NCBI GenBank assembly: GCA_013372975.1
Contig: JABXIS010000032.1
Coordinates: 1-64,000 of the forward strand
Direction: 5' to 3'
DNA from: Alphaproteobacteria bacterium
GTDB lineage: Bacteria; Pseudomonadota; Alphaproteobacteria; Sphingomonadales; Kordiimonadaceae
DNA: 64,000 bases
The translations under genes and the position numbers were made by a program. Shown here one piece after another: positions 10,319 through 19,451 of the stretch. The notes under the pieces are model-generated. The model did not search any database and was not told the DNA's origin. It was given only the letters and a program-made list of their open reading frames with translations. How positions within the stretch are numbered: position 1 is the stretch's first letter; the number at the start of each line of letters is the position of its first letter.

Positions 10319-10918
10319 ATGGTCTTTTCACCTGACAAAAACAAACTCACACTATGGCTCCGCTCCTTCTTAATGAGGGGGCGGTGCTCGGCGTTTATGG
10401 CTTTGACCATTTTATTGTCTTCTGCTGCGGTTGCCGGCAACAATTCCTCCCCCAATACCCTGGTCGCGCCGCAGGCCTTTGTCGCAAATGCCTTCGGTGG
10501 GGAAACACCCAAGCCAAAAGTCTTGTGGCTAAAACCTGCCCTGCAAGACAACATAGCCAAAATCATGGACCATAAGTTACCAGCCTTACGGCTTCGCTAT
10601 TGGCAAGAAGCGGACCGTACCGCCTGGATTCTGGAGGAAATCGGGAAGGAAGAGCCCATCACTGCGGGTTTTGTCGTTGAAGGCGAAAAGCTTTTGGAGG
10701 CAAATGTCCTGATATATCGCGAAAGCCGCGGATGGGAAGTAAAATACCCCGCATTTCGGAACCAATTCGCTGGCGCCATGCTGGAAGATGATCAATCCCT
10801 TTCGACCAATATCGATGGTATTTCTGGAGCCACTCTGTCTGTGAATGCTATGAAACGTATGGCACGGCTTGCCCTGTTCCTGCATGATCACGTCCTTAGC
10901 AAAGGGCGCAAATCATGA
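10319..10918 (+). CDS. FMN-binding domain protein, predicted covalently flavinylated
   Basis: 199 residues. An N-terminal signal/anchor (hydrophobic FMALTILLSSAAVAG after a basic stretch) exports it. The C-terminal third is the FMN_bind domain, with the flavinylation signature DGISGATLS (D166 to T172). In this family ApbE attaches FMN through a phosphoester to that Thr. The role is inferred to be electron transfer on the periplasmic face. The next gene overlaps by 4 nt (ATGA) and encodes a PepSY membrane protein; apbE is two genes away. GAGGA lies 10 nt before the ATG. This is a single small FMN-binding domain, unlike the larger RnfG/NqrC subunits. Confidence 0.8.
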   Translation: MVFSPDKNKLTLWLRSFLMRGRCSAFMALTILLSSAAVAGNNSSPNTLVAPQAFVANAFGGETPKPKVLWLKPALQDNIAKIMDHKLPALRLRYWQEADRTAWILEEIGKEEPITAGFVVEGEKLLEANVLIYRESRGWEVKYPAFRNQFAGAMLEDDQSLSTNIDGISGATLSVNAMKRMARLALFLHDHVLSKGRKS

Positions 10919-11739
10919 ATGCGCCCTTCCTGGATCCAAAGACCACAGAAAGGCGAAGACGGAGCGCCAAGTTAAGGGCTGCACTGGTCCGGTGGCACCG
11001 CCGCATTGGGATTACAGCTGCAGTCTTTGTGTTGATTTTATCAGTTACTGGAATCCTTCTGTCCCATGCAGAACGACTACGCCTGCATGAAACTAAAATC
11101 TCGCCGGCACTCGCAGCAGCCCTTTATGACGCTAAAGAAAACGTTCGTCCCATTGGCGTGGAAAGCCCGGCTGGCTGGATCGTCTCCATAGGGGAAACAC
11201 TATACCTTGATGGGCGCAAGCTGGACCAGAATCTGGACACTCTAACCGGACTGGCAGCAACGGAAGACATACTTGCAGTTGCTGGCACAAGCAATATTCT
11301 CCTGCTTACACTGGACGGAGAGTTCATTGAAAAACTGAACGCGGCAACGTTGCCCGGGCCTGTTGACCGCATTGGCATTGCGCCTGACAGCAACATTCTG
11401 CTGGAAAGCCGGGGTACACACTATATTACGACCTCCGATTTTCTGGAGTGGCAAACGATCCCAACCCTTCCAAGCGATGTGCAATGGTCTGCTCCGACAC
11501 AGGCAATTCCAGGGCAAGTTCGCGAGGCCGCCCTCGCATCACATGGTATCGTTGAAGTAACAACACACAGGTTTGTCGCAGATCTTCACAGTGGTCGCAC
11601 CTTTGGACCGATGGGCCCCTTCATTATGGATATATCGGCGATATTGCTGATCTTCCTGTCCTTGAGTGGCTTCTATATGTGGTGGCGTCAGCGCCGCGCT
11701 CGGATACAAAACCAGCGCTTAACAGACAAAATCAGATAG
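10915..11739 (+). CDS. PepSY-associated transmembrane protein
   Basis: 274 residues. The ATG overlaps the preceding stop. TM1 (HRRIGITAAVFVLILSVTG, about residues 24-45) carries the PepSY_TM feature of an Arg/His-flanked helix. A periplasmic domain of about 180 residues follows, then TM2 near the C-terminus ending in GFYMWWRQRRAR. Proteins of this group often sit beside ApbE and FMN_bind proteins and are thought to pass electrons across the inner membrane, often in iron acquisition; that role is inference here. The periplasmic domain has no motif I recognise. It is shorter than multi-TM PepSY ferric reductases, which have four helices. Confidence 0.75.
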   Translation: MNAPFLDPKTTERRRRSAKLRAALVRWHRRIGITAAVFVLILSVTGILLSHAERLRLHETKISPALAAALYDAKENVRPIGVESPAGWIVSIGETLYLDGRKLDQNLDTLTGLAATEDILAVAGTSNILLLTLDGEFIEKLNAATLPGPVDRIGIAPDSNILLESRGTHYITTSDFLEWQTIPTLPSDVQWSAPTQAIPGQVREAALASHGIVEVTTHRFVADLHSGRTFGPMGPFIMDISAILLIFLSLSGFYMWWRQRRARIQNQRLTDKIR

Positions 11740-11741
11740 TA

Positions 11742-12770
11742 CTAAATGCCAATTCGAACGGGATCACCTTCAAGAGGCCTCAGGAATGCCCCGGCCCCTT
11801 CAAAGTGCGACAGAATTTTTCGGGCCTGTTCAACATCAACCAAAGCCAGAACTGTCGAAAGGCCATCGGCGATTGTAGCTGTCGGGGCAACCACCGTAAC
11901 GCTGTGATATCTGTTCTCACTTAGCCCGGTTCTTGGGTTAAACAGATGATGGGAAGTACCTCCCGTATTGAAGGCTGCTCCGCTAGGCGCTGACGTAGAA
12001 ACCGCCTGTTCCATTATCTGTAAGGTCTCAAAAACCCTCCATGGAGCAGTGGCATCTGCAATACCGATATGCCAGGGCCCAATATCGCCATCTGGCAACG
12101 GTTTACCGCCAATAGCACGATATTCACCCATATTGATGAGAGCATGCCTGAAACCCCGTTTCTTCAGAATTTCATAGGCCTTGTCTGTCAGGTATCCTTG
12201 GGCGACTGCATTGAAACTGAGCGCCATTCCATCTGCTGCGAACTTTATCGTACCCTTGTCTTCAATAACCTTGTCAAGGCCTACCTTCTCTCGGGCACGC
12301 GCAATCGCTGCAGCAGATGGACCGGGATCGTCTGCTGCGCGCGGCTCCGAGTAGTAGTCAGCGTACAACTCCCACAAGGGTTGAACAGTGGGATCGAATA
12401 AGCCTTCGCTGGCAATCCACAATTGCCTACAAAACTCCACCACTTCAAGCATTTCAGATGTCGCGCCCACAAGGCTTCCCGTTTGATTCAGTCGGGAAAG
12501 GTCTGACCCGTGAACATAGAGCGTGAAGATTCCCGCAAGCCTTTTAACCTCCGCGGTGATTTCTTTAACTGCGGCTATCGAAACTGCATCATGGGCGTGA
12601 AAGAGCCGCAAACTGGTATCAACACCTAGCAAGCTTCCAGACCAGGAGTATTCGACCAACGGGCCAGCCTCTTCCTGCGAGCCACATGCGACAAGAGAAA
12701 GGGCAGCGGCGCCCGCAGCTGACAATTTCATGAAGTGGCGTCTAGAAAATTTAGCAGGTACAACAGACAT
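11742..12770 (-). CDS. apbE: FAD:protein FMN transferase (ApbE family)
   Basis: 342 residues from ATG 12770 (GGAG 5 nt upstream; an ATG 7 codons earlier lacks this). The N-terminus carries SRRHFMKL, a twin-arginine-like motif, and then LSLVAC|GS, a lipobox. The protein is therefore probably an exported lipoprotein. ApbE motifs follow: the FAD-binding segment ALINMGEYRAIGG and the C-terminal TGGTSHHLFNPRTG with a metal-binding THHLFN-type loop. It transfers FMN from FAD to Thr/Ser of target proteins outside the cytoplasm; the obvious target is the FMN-binding protein ending at 10918. It is convergent with the PepSY gene, with only 2 nt between the stops. Confidence 0.9.
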   Translation of the reverse strand: MSVVPAKFSRRHFMKLSAAGAAALSLVACGSQEEAGPLVEYSWSGSLLGVDTSLRLFHAHDAVSIAAVKEITAEVKRLAGIFTLYVHGSDLSRLNQTGSLVGATSEMLEVVEFCRQLWIASEGLFDPTVQPLWELYADYYSEPRAADDPGPSAAAIARAREKVGLDKVIEDKGTIKFAADGMALSFNAVAQGYLTDKAYEILKKRGFRHALINMGEYRAIGGKPLPDGDIGPWHIGIADATAPWRVFETLQIMEQAVSTSAPSGAAFNTGGTSHHLFNPRTGLSENRYHSVTVVAPTATIADGLSTVLALVDVEQARKILSHFEGAGAFLRPLEGDPVRIGI

Positions 12771-12955
12771 AGGCCCTCCAAAACGGATCATAAAGTTTAG
12801 CGCTACATTCGGGTGTGATCAACGCCACATACCTGTCACTCCGTGGTGCAGCATGTAATTTCGGCCAGAAATCAGGTATATTGCCCACTGCGGCACCTGT
12901 ACCTTTTGACCTTCTCTCTCTGTGTCAGAGAAATATATTGCTTTTTGGAAAAAAT

Positions 12956-12974
12956 ACGTCAGTATTGCTGACGT
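12956..12974. promoter_or_regulatory. Perfect palindrome, candidate operator of the bkd operon
   Basis: ACGTCAG-TATTG-CTGACGT: two perfect 7-bp arms with a 5-bp spacer, 34 nt before the bkd E1-alpha start. It lies in an AT-rich promoter region between divergent apbE and bkd. The position suggests a repressor site. The cognate regulator is not identified; none is encoded next to this operon. Confidence 0.6.
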
Positions 12975-12996
12975 TATTTTGACACTCCTAGATTGA

Positions 12997-14235
<1,239 letters not shown>

Positions 14236-14238
14236 TCC

Positions 14239-15255
14239 ATGCCGCAGATGTCTATGATTGAAGCCATCCGGGATGCGATGGATGTGAAAATGGGCCTCGA
14301 CGACGATGTTGTTGTATACGGCGAAGACGTGGGCTATTTCGGCGGCGTTTTCCGCTGTACCCATGGCCTGCAGAAGAAATACGGCAAACACCGTGTATTC
14401 GATAGCCCGATCAACGAAAGCGGCATCGTGGGAACTGCCATCGGCATGGGGGCTTATGGCTTGCGCCCTTGCATCGAAATCCAGTTCGCGGATTATATCT
14501 ATCCCGCATACGACCAGATTGTTTCGGAGGCAGCGCGCCTGCGTTATCGCTCAAACAAGGATTTCACCGCGCCCATCACCATCCGTACACCATGTGGTGG
14601 CGGCATCTTCGGTGGTCAGACACACAGCCAAAGCCCAGAAAGCCTGTTTACGCACGTCTCTGGCGTAAAAACAGTCATTCCGTCAAATCCATATGACGCC
14701 AAAGGCCTACTGATTTCGGCGATTGAGGATAATGATCCTGTCATCTTCTTCGAACCAAAGCGCCTTTATAATGGTCCGTTTGATGGCCACCATGATCGCC
14801 CGGCCTCCAACTGGTCCAAACACCCGCTTGGTGACGTGCCTGAAGGCCATTATTCTGTGCCTATCGGGAAGGCATCTGTATTTTCAGAAGGTAGTGACGT
14901 TACGATACTGACTTATGGCACAATGGTCTTTGTCGCTGAAGCAGCAAAAAAAGAGACCGGCATCGACGCCGAGATCATTGACCTGCGTACCCTTTTGCCG
15001 CTGGACGTGGATACGATCGTGGAATCGGTTAAGAAAACCGGCCGCTGCATGGTCCTCCATGAGGCAACACAAACGTCCGGGTTTGGCGCGGAACTGTCTG
15101 CACAGGTTCAGGAGCGCTGCTTCTACCACCTGGAGGCACCTGTTGTTCGTGTTTGCGGTTTCGACACTCCTTACCCACACGCTCAGGAGTGGGACTATTT
15201 CCCTGGCCCGGCCCGCGTTGGCCGTGAGCTCAAAGCCATGATGGAGGCCGAATAA
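14239..15255 (+). CDS. bkdA2: Branched-chain 2-oxoacid dehydrogenase E1 component, beta subunit
   Basis: 338 residues. It begins with MIEAIRDAMD and continues with GEDVGYFGGVFRCT and GIVGTAIGMGAYGLRPC, the transketolase-like pyrimidine-binding domain. The C-terminal transketolase domain holds DLRTLLPLD and the family ending YPHAQEWDYFPGPARV. It forms the E1 heterotetramer with the preceding gene product (3-nt gap). A GGGAG lies 9 nt before the ATG. Its TAA overlaps the next ATG by one base. Confidence 0.95.
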   Translation: MPQMSMIEAIRDAMDVKMGLDDDVVVYGEDVGYFGGVFRCTHGLQKKYGKHRVFDSPINESGIVGTAIGMGAYGLRPCIEIQFADYIYPAYDQIVSEAARLRYRSNKDFTAPITIRTPCGGGIFGGQTHSQSPESLFTHVSGVKTVIPSNPYDAKGLLISAIEDNDPVIFFEPKRLYNGPFDGHHDRPASNWSKHPLGDVPEGHYSVPIGKASVFSEGSDVTILTYGTMVFVAEAAKKETGIDAEIIDLRTLLPLDVDTIVESVKKTGRCMVLHEATQTSGFGAELSAQVQERCFYHLEAPVVRVCGFDTPYPHAQEWDYFPGPARVGRELKAMMEAE

Positions 15256-16565
15256 TGGGTATTCACAAGATCCAGATGCCTGACGTTGGTGAAGGCATCA
15301 CAGAAGCTGAAATCGTTGAATGGAATGTGAAGGTTGGCGATATCGTCAAGGAAGATGATGTTATCGCCGCCGTGATGACGGACAAGGCAACGGTTGAAAT
15401 CCCTTCCCCTGTGGACGGTATTGTAAAAGACATCTTCGGCGAAGTGGGCACCATGACAGCCGTTGGCAGCGTTATCATTGCGCTAGAGGTTGAAGGCGAA
15501 GGCAACAATATCCCTGACGCCCCTGCCCCCGAGTCCGAAGCAGAACCAGTAGCAGAAGCTGAAAAGGCTGAAGAAGTCACCGCACCTGCAGCAAAGCCAG
15601 CGCCAGCCAAAGCACAGGGTGTTTCCGCACCCAAGATCGGCGCTTCTGCACCAAAGAAAAAAGCGGGCCCAAGCGGCGCACCGCGCGCCGAGGGCGAAAA
15701 ACCAATTGCTTCACCGGCCGTGCGCAAGCGCGCATCTGACGCGGGCGTGAAGCTGCAGTATGTACATGGCACCGGCCCTGCAGGCCGTATCACGCACGAA
15801 GACCTTGATGACTATATCTCCGGCGCAAGTGCGCCAGCCGGTGGCTCCAGCCGCCGCGCAGACACCAGCATCGAGGAAATCAAGGTTATCGGCCTGCGCC
15901 GCAAGATCGGCGAACGCATGCAGGACGCCAAAAGCCGCATCCCCCACATCACTTATGTTGAAGAAGTGGATGTGACCGAGCTTGAAAGCCTGCGCAACCA
16001 TATGAATGCCAACAAACGCGATGATCAGGTGAAGCTGACAATCCTGCCATTCATCATGCTAGCCATGACCAAGGCCCTCAAGGCTTACCCAAAATGCAGT
16101 GCACATTATTATGATGAAGATGGCGTCGTGCACCAGTTTGGTGCGGCTCACATCGGTATGGCAGCCCAGACACCCGGCGGCCTGATGGTCCCTGTGGTTA
16201 AGCATGCGGAAGCGCTGGACGTTTGGGGCATTGCGGCAGAGACACGCCGTCTGGCAAACGCGGCGCGCGACGGCTCCATCACACGGGAAGAGCTCACTGG
16301 CTCCACAATCACCCTTTCCAGCCTTGGCCGGATGGGCGGTATTGTGTCCACGCCCGTAATCAACAGCCCCGAGGTAGCCATCGTTGGCGTCAACAAGGTT
16401 GCGATCCGCCCTGTGTGGAAAGATGGCGGTTTCGTGCCACGCCAAATCATGAACCTGTCGTCCTCCTTTGATCACCGCATCATCGACGGCTGGGACGCCG
16501 CAGAATTCATCCAGAAAATCAGGGAGCTGATGGAAAACCCAGCCACCCTGTTCATGGAGGACTAA
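15255..16565 (+). CDS. bkdB: Branched-chain 2-oxoacid dehydrogenase E2 (dihydrolipoyl acyltransferase)
   Basis: 436 residues with the standard E2 order: one lipoyl domain (residues 1-80, lipoylated K44 in MTDKATVEI), an Ala/Pro/Lys-rich linker (about 90-150), a peripheral-subunit-binding domain (SPAVRKRASDAGV to ITHEDLDDYI, about 152-190) and a catalytic domain. The active site is DHRIIDGWDAAEF near residue 408. It takes the acyl group from E1 and passes it to CoA, giving isovaleryl-, isobutyryl- and 2-methylbutyryl-CoA. The start overlaps the E1-beta stop by one base. Confidence 0.95.
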   Translation: MGIHKIQMPDVGEGITEAEIVEWNVKVGDIVKEDDVIAAVMTDKATVEIPSPVDGIVKDIFGEVGTMTAVGSVIIALEVEGEGNNIPDAPAPESEAEPVAEAEKAEEVTAPAAKPAPAKAQGVSAPKIGASAPKKKAGPSGAPRAEGEKPIASPAVRKRASDAGVKLQYVHGTGPAGRITHEDLDDYISGASAPAGGSSRRADTSIEEIKVIGLRRKIGERMQDAKSRIPHITYVEEVDVTELESLRNHMNANKRDDQVKLTILPFIMLAMTKALKAYPKCSAHYYDEDGVVHQFGAAHIGMAAQTPGGLMVPVVKHAEALDVWGIAAETRRLANAARDGSITREELTGSTITLSSLGRMGGIVSTPVINSPEVAIVGVNKVAIRPVWKDGGFVPRQIMNLSSSFDHRIIDGWDAAEFIQKIRELMENPATLFMED

Positions 16566-17960
16566 ATGACGACCATGAACTGCAATACACTCGTGCTTGG
16601 CGCGGGCCCTGGCGGCTATATTGCCGCCATTCGTGCCGGCCAACTTGGTCTCGACACTATTATCGTTGAAGGCGCGAAGCCAGGCGGCACTTGCCTGAAT
16701 GTGGGCTGTATCCCTTCAAAAGCCCTGATCCACGCGGGCGACGAGTTTGAAAAGGCTGTGCATTTCACTGGCGAAAACAACCTTGGTATCTCGGTTTCAA
16801 AGCCAGCGATTGACCTGAAACAAACCATTGCCTGGAAAGACGGCATCGTGAAACGCCTGAATTCTGGCGTTGCGGGCCTTCTGAAGAAAAACAAGGTCAA
16901 GTCCGTAGAGGGCTGGGGCACCATGGTGGACGGCAAAACCTGTGAGGTTGAAACCGCTGATGGCAAAGTCACCATCAAAGCCAAGAATGTCATTCTGGCG
17001 ACCGGTTCCGTGCCTGTGGAAATCCCTTCCCTGCCCTATGGCGGCAATATCATCTCTTCCACGGAAGCGCTGTCGCTTGATGCCGTTCCAGAGAAACTGG
17101 TAGTTATTGGTGGCGGGTATATCGGCCTCGAGCTTGGCACCGCCTACGCCAAGATGGGCGCCAAAGTAACGGTTGTCGAAGCCATGAGCAGCATCCTGCC
17201 TCAGTATGACGCAGAGCTAACAAAACCAGTGGCCGCAAGCCTCAAAGCGCTCGGCATCGAGGTCCTCCTCAATACCAAAGCCAAGGCAGCAACCGATAAA
17301 CAGGATGGCCTGGTCGTGGAAACCGCTGAAGGTAAGGAAGAAACCCTGCCCGCAAGCAAAATCCTCGTCACCGTGGGCCGCCGCGCCAAAACCGAAGGCT
17401 GGGGCCTGGAAGGCCTTGACCTGACAATGAATGGACGCGTAGTTGCCATCAACGACAAATGCGAAACATCAATGGCTGGTGTTTACGCGATCGGCGATCT
17501 TACAGGTGAGCCAATGCTGGCACACCGCGCCATGGCACAGGGCGAGATGGTCGCAGAGATCATCGCAGGCGAAAACCGGTCCTTCGACAAGGTTTCCATC
17601 CCCGCAGTTTGCTTCACAGACCCGGAGATCGTGACGGCTGGCCTGTCCCCTGATGAGGCAGAGGCAGCAGGCTTTGAAACCCAAATCGGGGTGTTCCCGT
17701 TCCAGGCCAATGGCCGTGCCATGACAATGGAAGCCGAGACCGGCTTTGTGCGTGTGGTTGCCCGCAAGGACAATCATCTGGTTCTGGGTATTCAAGCTGT
17801 GGGCAAAGGCGTATCGGAGCTTTCAGCCGCCTTCTCGCTGGCGCTTGAGATGGGCGCCCGACTTGAAGACATCGCAGGCACGATCCACGCCCACCCGACG
17901 CAGTCTGAAGGCTTCCAGGAAGCCGCGCTCAAGGCCCTTGGGCACGCGCTACATATCTAG
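16566..17960 (+). CDS. lpdA: Dihydrolipoyl dehydrogenase (E3)
   Basis: 464 residues. FAD-binding [13 protein letters not shown], redox-active disulfide [13 protein letters not shown] (C43 and C48), NAD-binding [18 protein letters not shown], and the C-terminal active-site His in [10 protein letters not shown]. It reoxidises the lipoyl groups of E2 with NAD. It starts directly after the E2 stop, with GGAGG 6 nt before the ATG, and is the last gene of the bkd operon. It may be the dedicated E3 (Lpd-Val type) rather than the one for pyruvate dehydrogenase. Confidence 0.95.
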   Translation: MTTMNCNTLVLGAGPGGYIAAIRAGQLGLDTIIVEGAKPGGTCLNVGCIPSKALIHAGDEFEKAVHFTGENNLGISVSKPAIDLKQTIAWKDGIVKRLNSGVAGLLKKNKVKSVEGWGTMVDGKTCEVETADGKVTIKAKNVILATGSVPVEIPSLPYGGNIISSTEALSLDAVPEKLVVIGGGYIGLELGTAYAKMGAKVTVVEAMSSILPQYDAELTKPVAASLKALGIEVLLNTKAKAATDKQDGLVVETAEGKEETLPASKILVTVGRRAKTEGWGLEGLDLTMNGRVVAINDKCETSMAGVYAIGDLTGEPMLAHRAMAQGEMVAEIIAGENRSFDKVSIPAVCFTDPEIVTAGLSPDEAEAAGFETQIGVFPFQANGRAMTMEAETGFVRVVARKDNHLVLGIQAVGKGVSELSAAFSLALEMGARLEDIAGTIHAHPTQSEGFQEAALKALGHALHI

Positions 17961-17989
17961 GGATAGATCGCGCCAACAAAGAAAAAAGA

Positions 17990-18010
17990 AAGCCGGGTTC
18001 CCCCCGGCTT
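17990..18010 (-). terminator. Bidirectional hairpin terminator between lpdA and the sensor-like gene
   Basis: AAGCCGGG / CCCGGCTT, a perfect 8-bp stem with a 5-nt loop. On the minus strand it is followed by TTTCTTTTTTCTTT, a good T-rich tail, so it should end the minus-strand gene at 18014. On the plus strand the tail is only CTCTT, so it would stop bkd transcription less well. Confidence 0.75.
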
Positions 18011-18013
18011 CTC

Positions 18014-18931
18014 TTATGCCTGCGCCAACCGATAGTTGCTTGCGAGATAGGTTCGCAACCAAGCCCAAAAAGCGGACCGGGCGGCAGCGATCGAGAACAC
18101 AAATATTCCAGCAAGAAACAAGGACGCGACCATCCCTGCGAAAGTTGGCCCCGGCAAGACCGATAGCGCCTTCGACCGATCCACAACAACGATGAGTTCA
18201 GCGTCAGTATCGGAAAGTGTTGGTGGCAAATCCAATACGCGGCGATAAACCTGCTGCTGTCCAAAACTCAGCAAGTCCTGAATCCAATGGGATAGTGTTT
18301 CAGCCTGTATATCACGCCGTTCAAAGGACAGTCTGTCTCCGTGATCATCCTTGATTTCTGCGCTCACGATATAGGGATATTCCATCAATCCGGCGATCAC
18401 TTCGTTGCCCAGATCTTTATCCAAAATCAATACAGAGCGAACGGCCGCCCTTGACGCCACATCAAGACTGGTTTCCATCGCCTGATCCAGATAATCCTCG
18501 GCGGTCTGCATGGTTGCCATCAGGTAACAAACAACGGCGAAAAGCCCAAGTGCTGCGGCACCCCATTTGTTATTTAACCGCATATGAGAGAAAAGAGAGT
18601 GTTTTGTGGTTGCCCCAGTGTTGACTTCAGTACCAACATCAACACCCCTGCCCCGTATCGTATCTCCGCATACCTGCATCACTGTTTCCGCGAGGCTGCA
18701 ATGATCGATGCCTTCAAATTGTCTATCCTCAAGATAGCTTCTGAACCTTGTGTCATCTACCTCACATTCTGTAGGCCCACACATAAGCGCGGCTCTGAGC
18801 GCCGCATTGGATTTCCAACCCAGCCCTCGTGCCATGGCTTCAGCCCGGTGTGACGATTTAATATGTGGCAAAGAAAGCCCCAGTTCCTTCTTAATGAGCT
18901 GGGCGTGTTTAAACGTAATGAGAATTTTCAT
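18014..18931 (-). CDS. Membrane sensor-like protein without an output domain
   Basis: 305 residues from ATG 18931 (AAGGA 7 nt upstream); the open frame reaches 19036 but that extension has no such signal. Residues 1-60 (HAQLIKKELGLSLPHIKSSH, then AEAMARGLGWKSNAALRAAL) resemble a small helical module seen at the start of some bacterial proteins of unknown role. TM1 lies near residues 120-137 (WGAAALGLFAVVCYLMATM). A periplasmic segment of about 120 residues (DLGNEVIAGLMEYPYIVSAE) resembles sensor inputs of diguanylate cyclases. TM2 (MVASLFLAGIFVFSIAAA) follows, then about 20 cytoplasmic residues. No GGDEF, EAL, HAMP or kinase domain follows. Function unknown. Confidence 0.7.
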   Translation of the reverse strand: MKILITFKHAQLIKKELGLSLPHIKSSHRAEAMARGLGWKSNAALRAALMCGPTECEVDDTRFRSYLEDRQFEGIDHCSLAETVMQVCGDTIRGRGVDVGTEVNTGATTKHSLFSHMRLNNKWGAAALGLFAVVCYLMATMQTAEDYLDQAMETSLDVASRAAVRSVLILDKDLGNEVIAGLMEYPYIVSAEIKDDHGDRLSFERRDIQAETLSHWIQDLLSFGQQQVYRRVLDLPPTLSDTDAELIVVVDRSKALSVLPGPTFAGMVASLFLAGIFVFSIAAARSAFWAWLRTYLASNYRLAQA

Positions 18932-19451
18932 CCCATGTTCCTTCAAAATCGATGTCAGTTCGCCGATTACACTGCCATCCTGAAAAACATGGATGTAAAT
19001 TTGATAAGGGTAACGTTTGACTCGGCGACAGGTCATGTGGGCTACCAGACACGAAATTATGCTACCGGTGGTTTACGCCAAGGTCAACTGTCGAGAACCC
19101 GCCCTACTCTTCCCCTACGGAATGCAAAGCAAAACTAGGGACTTGGCAAAAATTTCTTGTGGGTGATCACAAATTTCAAAAAGCCTGTCAAAAGCTATCT
19201 TAAGATTGCTAAATTTCAGAATCTTCGAAAGCTCATTTCCCAAAAATAGTGCGATAATTCGTCCAGATAATAATTCTCCTCCCTGTGGGGTTTACCTTCA
19301 GGAATTGGTGAAGATGTGGTTGCCAAAACCGACAGGACGAAAAACACCTGCGGTCAGGGAATGCCCCTAAAGCCCCCACTGGTGACAACTGGGTATGACG
19401 AGTAACCGGGGACTTGGCCCGGCACGGGATTATTTGGGAAGGATTTCGACT
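18932..19451 (+). promoter_or_regulatory. 520-nt region upstream of leucine dehydrogenase with two candidate operators
   Basis: No convincing gene. An AT-rich stretch holds two dyads: TTGTG-N6-CACAA at 19157-19172, and a nearly perfect 18-bp palindrome AGCTATCTTAAGATTGCT at 19193-19210 (one mismatched pair, ATCTTAAGAT core). Downstream, about 19270-19440 is GC-rich with several short inverted repeats (for example CTTCA/TGAAG and CCTG/CAGG). It could be a structured 5' leader, though it matches no riboswitch I can recognise. Confidence 0.45.

Noticed and set aside
19157-19172. TTGTG-N6-CACAA as a CRP or FNR site
   Set aside because: The spacing (TGTG-N6-CACA) fits neither CRP (N8) nor FNR (TTGAT-N4-ATCAA).
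19270-19440. Possible known riboswitch in the leader of leucine dehydrogenase
   Set aside because: I could not match it to glycine, cobalamin, TPP, FMN, SAM or molybdenum-cofactor riboswitch cores, so only an unspecified leader is reported.
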